The position numbers and the translations under genes were made by a program. Shown here piece after piece: positions 26,673-34,253 of a DNA stretch of 64,000 nucleotides. The notes beneath the pieces were generated by a model. It worked only from the letters and a program-made list of their open reading frames with translations. It did not search any database and was not told the origin of the DNA. Positions within the stretch are counted from its first letter, which is position 1. Every line of letters begins with the position of its first letter. This DNA is from CmP2 sp052084925 (GTDB lineage: Bacteria; Actinomycetota; Actinomycetes; Actinomycetales; Micrococcaceae), in assembly GCA_052084925.1 (NCBI GenBank), contig JBQDEV010000001.1, forward strand, positions 186,001-250,000, in the 5' to 3' direction.

Positions 26673-26701
26673 GAGTTATTCTACCGGCCGTAGAATAACT
26701 C
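26673..26701. promoter_or_regulatory. 29-bp perfect palindrome between the MetF-like and nuclease genes
   Basis: GAGTTATTCTAC (26673-26684) and GTAGAATAACTC (26690-26701) are perfect 12-bp arms around CGGCC. The A/T-rich arms and the position just upstream of the MetF-like gene suggest an operator, but a terminator for the nuclease gene on the minus strand is also possible. The half-site core AGTTAT recurs in the operators at 60421 and 63928. Confidence 0.6.
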
Positions 26702-26740
26702 GTGTAGTCCCCAGAGAGACCACGTCCAGCGATCACCAAG

Positions 26741-28111
26741 TCACGGCCTACTTTCGCAACCGATTCCGTCCCCGTCACGGTCGAATTTTGTCTGCCACCC
26801 CGGATCACCCTGGTAAATCGGCCCAGCACCTGCAGCCCAGACCTCAGTGCAGTTCTGGTAATAGACATCCGCAGCCGGCGCGGGGGCAGGTTGAACCGCT
26901 CGCGTCGTCGCAGGAGCGGGCGCCGGAGCAGCCGGTTTCGGTGTGGGTGTCGCAGTTGACGTCACTGCGACCGGAACCGTCACGCCTCCATCGTCGGTCG
27001 GAACCGGTTGGTCAGGACACGAGTTGGTCAGGATTCCGCGAATCGCATCATGCTCAGCCTGGGTCATCCAGAGGTTGTGCTTCGACTTCACCGCGGTCTG
27101 CAGGGCCACATATTCGCAGCGGAACGCTCGGTTCGGAGGCAGCCAGGTGGCCGCATCCGAATCGCTCTTGGCCATATTGGTCGGCCCGTCCACGGCCAGC
27201 AGGTTCAGCGGGTCATTCGCGAAGACTTCTCGCTGGTTCGGATCCAGCTGCTGGGCGCCCTTCTGCCAGGCATCCGACAGCGCCACCACGTGGTCGATCT
27301 GCACTGCGATCGAGGTGTCGTTTCCGCGCACGAAATCAATACGACTCGCAGTGAACGGATCGTGCAGCACCCCCGAGGCCACCACGCAGCCCTGCGTTCC
27401 CGGCCGATGGGTCACCTCGGTCAGGTCGCGATTGAGCATGTCGTTGCGGGCGTCGCAGCCGTTGCGATCCGGGTCCTTCCAGCCCCGACCGAACAGGTCG
27501 CGGTCATAGCCGGTCCGGGGCGCACGGCCCTTGATCTGCACGGTTTCCAACTGAGCCAGGGCAGTCCCCTGTTCGGGGGCTGCGTCGGTGGTCGCACTAG
27601 GCGACGGCGATGGTGTGATGCTCGGTTCCGGAGAACTCGCACTCGGCGACGGAGTTTCGCTCGGCTCCTCCGAGGACGGACTGGGGTCGCTGGACTCAGC
27701 AGGTTCCGCGCTCACGCTCGGATTGGCCGTCGCTGTGGCATCAGCGTCCGCGGCCGTCGCGTCTTCCTCGGTGGCCGGCAAGGTGGCGCCGAACACCACC
27801 ATGGAGACCAGGAACGCCACCGCACTCGCTGCTAGGGCTTTGCCTGCAGCGGCGGGACGGCGCAGCCCCATCCAACTGGGGCGCCTCAGCACCAGGGCAT
27901 AGAGAGCGCTGAAGGCCGCAAACACCGCGAACAGCACCGCGGTGATGGCAAGCCCGGTGAAACCTTCACTGGCCACACCGGTGACCAGCAGGGAGGAGAA
28001 GACAACGAGGACCACCCATTGCGAGGCCGACGGGTTCCGTTTCTTCGCGGGCCGCACCGGCGTCGAATGATCAAACGACTTCCGCTTGCTCATCGCTCGC
28101 TTCGATTCCAT
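26741..28111 (-). CDS. Membrane-anchored HNH (DUF1524/GmrSD-C-like) nuclease with excalibur domain
   Basis: 456 residues. Residues about 30-115 hold three membrane helices, followed by a Ser/Pro/Glu-rich linker to about 190. The nuclease domain (about 190-360) shows TGYDRDLFGRGWKDPDRNGCDARNDML, IDHVVALSDAWQKGA (the D-H of the HNH motif) and NDPLNLLAVDGPTNMAKSDSDAATWLPPN, which are DUF1524 features. A second Pro/Ala linker precedes a C-terminal excalibur calcium-binding domain (YYQNCTEVWAAG...DRDGDGIGCE). The domain order places the nuclease outside the cell, where it could degrade extracellular DNA. Starts at 28111 or 28093 are both possible. Confidence 0.9.
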   Translation of the reverse strand: MESKRAMSKRKSFDHSTPVRPAKKRNPSASQWVVLVVFSSLLVTGVASEGFTGLAITAVLFAVFAAFSALYALVLRRPSWMGLRRPAAAGKALAASAVAFLVSMVVFGATLPATEEDATAADADATATANPSVSAEPAESSDPSPSSEEPSETPSPSASSPEPSITPSPSPSATTDAAPEQGTALAQLETVQIKGRAPRTGYDRDLFGRGWKDPDRNGCDARNDMLNRDLTEVTHRPGTQGCVVASGVLHDPFTASRIDFVRGNDTSIAVQIDHVVALSDAWQKGAQQLDPNQREVFANDPLNLLAVDGPTNMAKSDSDAATWLPPNRAFRCEYVALQTAVKSKHNLWMTQAEHDAIRGILTNSCPDQPVPTDDGGVTVPVAVTSTATPTPKPAAPAPAPATTRAVQPAPAPAADVYYQNCTEVWAAGAGPIYQGDPGWQTKFDRDGDGIGCESRP

Positions 28112-28174
28112 TCACTCACACAGCTCCTGAGGTGCACCCTAGCGGTGCCGACGGACGCGATACCGACTCGGGTA

Positions 28175-28804
28175 TTAGTCATCATTATCGGCTGGCAGAG
28201 GGAACAAGCTCAGGTAAACGCGTACGCGCCGTGCTTCATCTGCGGCATCGGTGATCTTAGATGCTTCCGCAGCGTCAGCGTGTCGCTCGAGCACCTCCAT
28301 CAGCTCCTGCAAAAGCGCCCGTGATTGCGTTGGCGTCATCGTGGCGGTGCTGGTCGAGATTAACGAAGCGTCGACCCACTCTCGAGTTTCCTGACTCGAC
28401 GTGCGTAACCAGTGCTCCAGCTTCGCCGAACGATCACGTAGCTCTCGATCGAGCATGACATCCAAGGCAGGATCGGTATTGATATCGCTCTCCGTCATGT
28501 GCTGGCGCAGCGAGTATCCCACCGGCTTCCACCATCGTTCACGGCCAGACCCACGGCCGGAATCCTCTTCAACCAAGCCGTGTTTCTCGAGCTGGCGCAG
28601 GTGATAGCTCGTCTGCCCAGTGCTCTCGTTGAGCACTTCGGCCAGTTGGGTTGCCGTCGCGGATCCGCGGTCCGAGAGGTAAGTGTACATCTGCATTCTC
28701 AGCGGATGCGCGAAGGCTTTCATCGCTTTTGCGCCGAGCTGCAAGTCGGATTCACCCGGCAATGCGGCATAGGACGAGTGCTGGGGGGTCTTGCCATCAG
28801 TCAT
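28175..28804 (-). CDS. ArsR-type winged-helix transcriptional regulator
   Basis: 209 residues from the ATG at 28804. The N-terminal winged helix (KAFAHPLRMQMYTYLSDRGSATATQLAEVLNESTGQTSYHLRQLEKHGLVEE) is of the ArsR/HTH_20 type, followed by a long helical C-terminal region (LMEVLERHADAAEAS) likely used for dimerisation. No metal-binding Cys set is present. It diverges from the 70-residue membrane peptide gene, and the 83-bp gap holds three phased CTTTGCAAAG-type palindromes, the obvious target for this regulator. Confidence 0.88.
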   Translation of the reverse strand: MTDGKTPQHSSYAALPGESDLQLGAKAMKAFAHPLRMQMYTYLSDRGSATATQLAEVLNESTGQTSYHLRQLEKHGLVEEDSGRGSGRERWWKPVGYSLRQHMTESDINTDPALDVMLDRELRDRSAKLEHWLRTSSQETREWVDASLISTSTATMTPTQSRALLQELMEVLERHADAAEASKITDAADEARRVRVYLSLFPLPADNDD

Positions 28805-28816
28805 GAACAGAGGTAC

Positions 28817-28854
28817 CTTTGCATAACAGTCTTTGCAAAGCTTTCTTTGCAAAG
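28817..28854. promoter_or_regulatory. Three phased CTTTGCAAAG palindromes (operator array)
   Basis: Perfect copies of the 10-bp palindrome CTTTGCAAAG occur at 28831-28840 and 28845-28854, and a degenerate copy (CTTTGCATAA) at 28817-28826. Starts are exactly 14 bp apart. The array fills the divergent promoter between the ArsR-type regulator and the small membrane peptide gene. Confidence 0.7.
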
Positions 28855-28887
28855 TTATCTCAGCTCCAGTCTACGAAGGATCTTCCT

Positions 28888-29100
28888 ATGAGACACCATC
28901 CGGCACGCATCCTCCGCTGGCCAGCACGAGTTGCTCCCCTCTGCCTGGCGATCACCCTCTGGCTCTTCGGGTACCCAGCACTGTCACTGGCACTGCTCGC
29001 GGTGGCACTGATTTGCCTGGTCGGCGACTTACACCGCCCAGAAATCGCGCCGCGCGACCCAGCCGATTCCCTAACCTTGGCCCGCGAAGCCGCTCGCTAA
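28888..29100 (+). CDS. 70-residue membrane peptide (paralogue A)
   Basis: 70 residues with one to two membrane segments (APLCLAITLWLFGYPALSL and the following ALLAVALICLVG) and a polar tail ending SLTLAREAAR. The ATG has GAAGGA upstream. The protein is the same length as, and clearly related to, the product at 29751: ITLWLFGYPALSL versus VTLWIIGAPALSL and the tail LTLAREAAR versus LTLAREAGR. No family is recognised. It is divergent from an ArsR-type regulator, with an operator array between, so its expression is probably controlled by that regulator. Confidence 0.75.
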   Translation: MRHHPARILRWPARVAPLCLAITLWLFGYPALSLALLAVALICLVGDLHRPEIAPRDPADSLTLAREAAR

Positions 29101-29750
29101 GGGCCCGTCGCGGAGCCCATGCGCGACAGACGCGTACAAAAATCTGCCGACATCGGTTCCGCGCCCCCTCAATCTGTGATACGTTCATTTGTGGAGCGCA
29201 TCACATTCACGATCGTTTCACTCACCACCGCTCGGCACGCCACCCGGTTAAATGACACATCGGGGCATCGTGTCACCAGAGCGAGAAAGCAGGGCAGAAT
29301 CATGATGATTAAGGTCTTTTCCTAAAGATTTCCGCGAGGCCGGAGCTGTTGCTCTCGCCGCCGTGACGAGACGCGCGTTTCGCGCTCTCTGTGAATCCCT
29401 GCTGAACTCTCGACAGCCACTGCCTCACGGCATCTGATCGCCTTTTTTCGACGTCGCGTCCGCTATCGGGCCGCGCTGATGCGCGCGTTCAGACTCGTGC
29501 CCGTTGAGATCTCCTGGACCAGGTCACCGGTCGGCAACTCTCATCGCCTCTCCCCCGCACCCTGCGGTGCTCCTCCGCGGCAGGCATCTCTGCCCGGATC
29601 GCGACTTACCTCGAAACGCACGTGCCGTGACGGCGCGCGCCCTTTTTCGGAAGAGTCACGGCTTGGAGACCACCGGGGTGGCCCTTCTGCGCCCTCATGC
29701 GGGTGAACACCACTTCTCCACCCAACACATTTCAACAAAGGACTCTCACC
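29101..29750 (+). promoter_or_regulatory. 650-bp gene-free leader region with short peptide and attenuator-like hairpins
   Basis: No long gene fits here. A seven-codon frame (MMIKVFS) begins at 29302 behind AGGG. GCCGTGA (29360-29366) can pair with TCACGGC (29425-29431), which is followed by a six-T run at 29443-29448. A second pair, GCCGTGAC (29624-29631) with GTCACGGC (29655-29662), encloses GGCGCGCGCC and a five-T run at 29643-29647. Short leader peptide plus alternative stems plus T-runs is the layout of an attenuated leader for the downstream 70-residue peptide gene. This is an inference from structure only. Confidence 0.45.
29302..29325 (+). CDS. Possible leader peptide (7 residues)
   Basis: The frame ATG ATG ATT AAG GTC TTT TCC TAA encodes MMIKVFS and has AGGG seven bases upstream. 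It precedes the hairpins described for 29101-29750. Such a short frame could be chance; its ribosome site and position in a leader-like region are the only support. Confidence 0.35.
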   Translation: MMIKVFS

Positions 29751-29963
29751 GTGGGACATCTCCCCCGACGCGTATCCCTCTGGTCCGGGCGCATCATCGC
29801 CACTGCCATTGCCGTCACCCTGTGGATCATCGGAGCACCGGCGCTCTCGCTGTTGCTACTGGCCACCGTGCTGCTGACCCTCAACTGCGGTCAGCCGCGA
29901 CCTGGTATGGCACCGCGACGCGATGCTGACCTGCTGACGCTGGCCCGTGAAGCCGGCCGCTGA
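29751..29963 (+). CDS. 70-residue membrane peptide (paralogue B)
   Basis: 70 residues from a GTG at 29751 with AAAGGA eight bases upstream; an earlier in-frame ATG at 29697 lacks a ribosome site. It carries two short hydrophobic segments (IIATAIAVTLWIIGAPALSLLLLATVLLTL) and ends DLLTLAREAGR, mirroring the peptide at 28888 in length, hydrophobic core and tail. The conserved tail suggests a shared partner or a common amphipathic end. It is preceded by a long leader region and followed by the first copy of the 68-bp repeat. Confidence 0.75.
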   Translation: MGHLPRRVSLWSGRIIATAIAVTLWIIGAPALSLLLLATVLLTLNCGQPRPGMAPRRDADLLTLAREAGR

Positions 29964-29995
29964 CCACAAGGAACGCAACCAACAACACGACCCAT

Positions 29996-30063
29996 TGACC
30001 AACACAGAAGCTTCGCCTCGCCGGTGGGCGGTATCCCGTATCTGGGGTACCGCCCACCGGCGT
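29996..30063. repeat. 68-bp repeat with long hairpin, copy 1
   Basis: This copy shares 63 of 68 bases with the segment at 34251-34318; the last 46 bases are identical. The core is a near-perfect hairpin with arms CGCCGGTGGGCGGTATCCC and GGGGTACCGCCCACCGGCG around GTATCT. It starts 33 bp after the gene at 29751. It may act as a transcription terminator without a T-run, or be one member of a dispersed extragenic palindrome. Confidence 0.85.
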
Positions 30064-30123
30064 CCAGCTCAAAATCCCTCTGGGTCCTTACCTCTACATT
30101 AATTTCCGTGTAGCTTCTTACCC

Positions 30124-30429
30124 ATGGACAGTCTTTCGATGGCCGAAGCGTCCCGAGTAGGGATATCTGCCCTCGTCAGCGCCGCCGAATCTGGCGAAGA
30201 AATCACCCTCTCCCGCCATGGTCGCGTCGTTGCGAAACTCGTTACTGAGCGAGAAATTCAACAGCTTCGAAAAGATCGCGAACTCCTCCAGGAAGCAACG
30301 CTGGTCATGGCTCGCTTCGCAACGAACACTGGTGCACGCACGGATCTCGACGATGCATTAGAGGCATTCGGCTTCGACCGATCGCAGCTCGAAGCAGAAC
30401 TCGACGGAGAGTCTCGCTCGTCGCCATAG
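30124..30429 (+). CDS. Phd/YefM-family antitoxin without an adjacent toxin
   Basis: 101 residues. The N-terminus (SMAEASRVGISALVSAAESGEEITLSRHGRVVAKLV) is the Phd/YefM DNA-binding fold, with the typical I-T-x-x-G-x-x-V-A sequence. The charged C-terminal half (EIQQLRKDRELLQEATLVMARF...) would be the toxin-binding and regulatory part. Antitoxins of this family neutralise RelE, Doc or PIN toxins encoded just downstream, but the next 411 bp contain no such gene. It is either an orphan, a solitary regulator, or a remnant. Base composition is more A/T-rich than the window average. Confidence 0.8.
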   Translation: MDSLSMAEASRVGISALVSAAESGEEITLSRHGRVVAKLVTEREIQQLRKDRELLQEATLVMARFATNTGARTDLDDALEAFGFDRSQLEAELDGESRSSP

Positions 30430-30840
30430 TTCGGCGTCAAGAAACGAAGGCATCAACGAGAACAGTCATCCAATGCTGGACATTGCGAGACACGGGCAAC
30501 AGCAACACGCGCCGATGTGTGGCGTTCGAAGAAGTTCAACGTCTTAGCACTCGGATGTTCGGGTCCATCATGAAACGTCATTGACTCCGTAGGCACCCTG
30601 CTGGCTGGTCGCGGCGCTCAATGAGCGCACTACTACATCTATTACGAGAAATTACCACCGATCGGATACAGCAGGCTTCTCCCTCGATGCCGGTACTTCG
30701 CGTTTGCTATATCGCGGGCTCGAATGCGTTTAGCCCGAATACGCGATGCAGCATCGCACTGTTGGCCGAAGTGGGCATGTAGTCAGCCCCCGCGGTCGAG
30801 GCCTCATATATCGCTAGAGGCGCACGACCTACCAGACTTG
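30430..30840. other. 411-bp gene-free interval after the antitoxin gene
   Basis: I see no toxin-like frame or other gene on either strand. The only structure is GCGATG-CAG-CATCGC (30743-30757), preceded by a weaker inverted repeat (GCGGGCT ... AGCCCG around 30715-30736), which may end transcription of the convergent lacI-type gene. The stretch could be decayed sequence from which a toxin gene was lost. Confidence 0.4.
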
Positions 30841-31851
30841 CTACTTCGGGAGCTTTCTTACGTCGGACGTTGAATTACGAACAACGAGTTCAGGCAGCAC
30901 GACTGACACGCTGTGATCTTGGGATTCGAGCTTCTCTATCGCCAAGTGAGCGATGCGGTCAAAAGGCACCCCCACCGTCGTCAAAGGAACAGGCAGATGC
31001 TTGGCCAATGGAATGTCGTTGTATCCCACGACTGACACATCCCCCGGAACTTCAAGTCCAGTGCGCGTCAGCGCTGATATTGCTCCGACCGCCACGTTAT
31101 CGGTGACGCAGAAGCATGCACTGAAGTCTTTAGTTTGAGCGAGAATCTCCGACATCCGATCTGCCGCAGACGACGTCGTAAAGTTCGTTTCCCGAATAAG
31201 CGAGTAGTCCACTTCGAGACCGTGCTCGGCATGCGCTCGAATAAAACCAGCTAATCGGCCACGAGCATTCGATGCAAAGACAGGACCGTTGAGGAAAACG
31301 ATCCTTCGGTGTCCTCGGTCAATGAGATGGCTCGTGGCCAAAAAGGCACCTTCATCGTCGTCCCCCACCACCGCAGGTCCATCAGATTCACTTCGAAGCG
31401 CGCAGACGAACGGTACGTTCATTTCGCTCAGTTTTTGCGCTGTGTCATCGCCACGTCGATCAGTCGCGAGAACTAGGCCGTCAACTCTCCGGTCCAGCAG
31501 GGATTTCGCGGCCATTTCCGCATAGCCGATGTCGGTGCCTGAAGTAGCAACCAACGCATGCTTGCCGATGTCTGCACACTTCTTTGCGACCGCCTCGTAG
31601 AACATAGCCATTGCAGTATCCGTCAGCCTGGGAACGATCACACCAATTGTGCCGGTTTGCCCCTTTCTCATCGCCGAAGCGAACATGTCACGCCGATAGC
31701 CCAGCTCATCAGCAGCTATTCGCACGGCCTCGGCATAAGGTGACTTCGAGCCACTTCCCGCGTTTAGCACACGTGAAACCGTGGATTTACTAACTCCCGC
31801 ACGCTCCGCAACATCCAAGATAGTAGGGGCGTTATCCGGCTCAGTCATCAT
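30841..31851 (-). CDS. LacI-family transcriptional regulator
   Basis: 336 residues from the ATG at 31851 (TTGGAA just upstream); a longer frame has no ribosome site and lacks similarity. The N-terminal helix-turn-helix PTILDVAERAGVSKSTVSRVLNAG is typical of LacI/GalR proteins, followed by the hinge and a periplasmic-binding-protein-like effector domain (IGVIVPRLTDTAMAMFYEAV, DGLVLATDRR, VSVVGYNDIPLAKHLPVPLTTV). It is divergent from the aldolase/transporter operon, and a LacI-type operator lies at 32020-32035, so it is almost certainly the local repressor. The ligand is probably the imported substrate or its product. Confidence 0.92.
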   Translation of the reverse strand: MMTEPDNAPTILDVAERAGVSKSTVSRVLNAGSGSKSPYAEAVRIAADELGYRRDMFASAMRKGQTGTIGVIVPRLTDTAMAMFYEAVAKKCADIGKHALVATSGTDIGYAEMAAKSLLDRRVDGLVLATDRRGDDTAQKLSEMNVPFVCALRSESDGPAVVGDDDEGAFLATSHLIDRGHRRIVFLNGPVFASNARGRLAGFIRAHAEHGLEVDYSLIRETNFTTSSAADRMSEILAQTKDFSACFCVTDNVAVGAISALTRTGLEVPGDVSVVGYNDIPLAKHLPVPLTTVGVPFDRIAHLAIEKLESQDHSVSVVLPELVVRNSTSDVRKLPK

Positions 31852-32019
31852 AGTTTCCAAGCCTACCCGCATTGGCACCCTTCGTCGCCCAACGAGCGAA
31901 AATTCGCCGGTCACAGGTAATGGAACCCCCTTGAGCCGGGCGCAACGGCAGCTCAGCTCGGAAAAATTTCGGGGGTAGCCAACTTGATCAACGTGTGCAT
32001 AAGATGTGACTGGGCTCAC

Positions 32020-32035
32020 GTGAGAACGTTCCCAC
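32020..32035. promoter_or_regulatory. LacI-type operator before the aldolase operon
   Basis: GTGAGAAC-GTTCCCAC is a 16-bp palindrome with one mismatch and an AACGTT centre, as expected for LacI/GalR sites. It overlaps a second palindrome, CTCACGTGAG (32015-32024). It lies 33 bp upstream of the aldolase start and in the gap shared with the lacI-type gene. Confidence 0.65.
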
Positions 32036-32067
32036 CCAAATCTCGAAATAACTAAGGAGAGCACGCA

Positions 32068-32997
32068 ATGTCGATCGAAACGCCTATGGACCTTCGAGGC
32101 CTGAACCCAGCACCTGTCACCGTGTTCAAAGAGAACGGGGCCGTAGACCATGAAGCGAATGCGAAACTTGCGCAGTGGTTGGTGTCATTCGAGGGAGTAA
32201 AGAGCCTGGTTTGCCTCGGGCATGCGGGCGAAGGCACCTTCCTCACTGCAGAAGAACAGGTCGCATTGGTCGAAACGCTGGTTGAGGCTGTAGACAACAA
32301 AGTTCCAATCATCGCGGGGATCACTGGTGAAGGTACCGACGTCGCTGCGAAGGAAGCGAAGCGAGCAGCCGATGCCGGGGCTATTGGAGCGCTCGTGTAC
32401 CCGTCCCACGGTTGGCTTCGCTTCGGCTATCAGCAGGGGGCACCACAGGAACGCTACAAAGCGATCCATGAGGAGTCTGGGCTGCAGAACATTCTGTTCC
32501 AATACCCTGACGTGACAAAGGCAACCTACAACCTAGAAACTCAGCTCGAAATCGCCGCCCAGCCAGGAACCGTGGCCACGAAAAACGGGGTACGAAACAT
32601 GCGCCGTTGGGACACCGAGATCCCAGTATTGCGACGCGAGCATCCTGAACTGCAGATCCTCACTTGTCACGACGAGTACTTGTTGCACACAATGTTCGAT
32701 GTAGACGGCGCTTTGGTCGGTTACGGAGGTTTAACGCCGGAACCGCTGATTGAACTGATCGCTGCAGGCAAGGCGAAGGACTACCCCGCGGCTCGCAAGA
32801 TTCACGATCAGCTCCTGCCGGTGACGAAAAAGGTGTATCACCGAGGTTCACACATGGAAGGAACCGTCGCGTTGAAGTTGGGGTTGGTCGAGCGGGGAAT
32901 CATCCCTTCCGCAACGGTCCGTTCCCCCTTACTCCCGCTGGATGAGACGGCGCGGCAAGAGATTTCCCAGGCTCTCAAGGACGCTGGCTTGCTATGA
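32068..32997 (+). CDS. DapA/DHDPS-family aldolase, catabolic type
   Basis: 309 residues; AAGGAG precedes the ATG. The TIM-barrel N-acetylneuraminate-lyase/DHDPS fold is seen in PAPVTVFKENGAVDHEANAKLAQWL and LVCLGHAGEGTFLTAEEQ (the GTTGE-loop equivalent, residues 51-56). The Schiff-base Lys is probably K172 in TVATKNGV, and the partner Tyr is Y146 in LFQYPD. The departures from GTTGE and YNxP indicate a catabolic pyruvate aldolase rather than lysine biosynthesis. The stop codon overlaps the start of the NRAMP-like gene (ATGA), so enzyme and transporter are coupled. The substrate is unknown. Confidence 0.85.
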   Translation: MSIETPMDLRGLNPAPVTVFKENGAVDHEANAKLAQWLVSFEGVKSLVCLGHAGEGTFLTAEEQVALVETLVEAVDNKVPIIAGITGEGTDVAAKEAKRAADAGAIGALVYPSHGWLRFGYQQGAPQERYKAIHEESGLQNILFQYPDVTKATYNLETQLEIAAQPGTVATKNGVRNMRRWDTEIPVLRREHPELQILTCHDEYLLHTMFDVDGALVGYGGLTPEPLIELIAAGKAKDYPAARKIHDQLLPVTKKVYHRGSHMEGTVALKLGLVERGIIPSATVRSPLLPLDETARQEISQALKDAGLL

Positions 32998-34253
32998 CAG
33001 TCACGCCGAAGAGAGTACTCAACTCGAGTGCTGCAGAACCGCGTAGAACCGGATTTGTTGGTCGGCTGATTCGTCCTCTTGCTTTGATTGGACCTGCGTT
33101 CATCGCTGGCACATGGCAATTCGGGCCAGGATCCCTGACGACCTCGATTCAAGCTGGAAACGAGTTCGGGTTCAAGTTGCTCTGGGTCGTTGCGATTTCC
33201 ACCGCAATATCAGTCGCTTTCACTGACATGAGCGTACGAATCGCTCTGCGAACAGATGAATCGATTGTGGCTACAGCGAAGAGACATTTGGGAAGGTTCG
33301 TGGGATTCTTCTCAGGTTTCGGCGTCTTCCTCTTGACTCTGATCTTCAGCGTTGGCAATGCGGTTGCTGCCGGTGCGAGTTTGAGTACTCTCTTCGGCGG
33401 CCCACCAGCACTTTGGATGCTTGTATGTACTCTTGCAGTCGTTTTCGTGGCTTTCGCCAAGAACGTCTACCGTGTTGTCGAGCGGGGATTGATTGCACTG
33501 TTAGCGATCATGGCAGTCGGGTTCGTGGCCAGTGCACTCATGACCTCGCCTCAATGGGGAGAAGTAGGCGCAGGAATGATCCCCACCATCCCGCCAGGCA
33601 GCGAGCTGCTGATTATTGCTCTAGCCGGAACCAATTTCTCGATCAACGCGGCGTTTTACATTAGCTACGCAGTGCGAGAACGAAAAGTTCCAGAGTCCTC
33701 GTATAGAGAAGTCACTTTCTCTGACACGATCCCCGGAATCACAGCTCCAGGTGTGATGGCTGTATTCGTGGTCATCGCCGCAGTCGCCTCAAGTCGGAGC
33801 GGTTTACAAGCGAATACCATCGGGGAACTTGGGTCGGCCCTTGAGCCGATAGCTGGTCCGGCGGCATCTGTGCTGTTTTCTATAGGCTTCTTCGCTGCAG
33901 CGTTCTCATCGATGGTGGCAAACTCGATTGCCAGTGGGACTGTTCTCTCCGATTCGCTGGGATGGGGTAGCAAACTCAGCTCGCCTCGAGTGAAGATGCT
34001 CGTGCTGATCCCGCTAACTTTCGGCGGAACGATCTCCATCATTGCCGGGTCTAGCCCGGTGTCCTTGATAGTGACTGCTCAAGCACTGACCGTCCTTGTT
34101 GCACCCTTCGTCGGTTTGGTTCTTCTTATCTTGGCCTGCAAGAAGGACATCATGGGTCGACTTCGGTTGCCACTAGGTTTGAGAATCTTCGGCGTTTTAG
34201 GGTTTGCGGTACTTCTACTACTTTCATTCAGACTCGTTTTGGGGTGGTTCTGA
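32994..34253 (+). CDS. NRAMP-fold transporter lacking canonical metal-ligand motifs
   Basis: 419 residues with about eleven membrane helices. The family opening LIGPAFIAG is intact, but the metal-binding DPGN of helix 1 is GPGS here (Asp replaced by Gly at residue 44, Asn by Ser at 47), and the helix 6 MPH motif is replaced by a segment reading TNFSINAAFYIS. Without these ligands manganese or iron transport is unlikely. The gene is translationally coupled to a DapA-like aldolase and sits under a LacI-type operator, which points to uptake of an organic compound. NRAMP-fold proteins linked to amino-acid-like substrates are known from 5-oxoproline gene clusters (B. subtilis ycsG context). Confidence 0.8.
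   Translation: MTVTPKRVLNSSAAEPRRTGFVGRLIRPLALIGPAFIAGTWQFGPGSLTTSIQAGNEFGFKLLWVVAISTAISVAFTDMSVRIALRTDESIVATAKRHLGRFVGFFSGFGVFLLTLIFSVGNAVAAGASLSTLFGGPPALWMLVCTLAVVFVAFAKNVYRVVERGLIALLAIMAVGFVASALMTSPQWGEVGAGMIPTIPPGSELLIIALAGTNFSINAAFYISYAVRERKVPESSYREVTFSDTIPGITAPGVMAVFVVIAAVASSRSGLQANTIGELGSALEPIAGPAASVLFSIGFFAAAFSSMVANSIASGTVLSDSLGWGSKLSSPRVKMLVLIPLTFGGTISIIAGSSPVSLIVTAQALTVLVAPFVGLVLLILACKKDIMGRLRLPLGLRIFGVLGFAVLLLLSFRLVLGWF

Noticed and set aside
31379..31850. Longer N-terminus (100 extra residues) for the LacI-type regulator
   Set aside because: The upstream frame lacks a ribosome site, reads across the operator region and adds no LacI homology; the helix-turn-helix begins right after the ATG at 31851.
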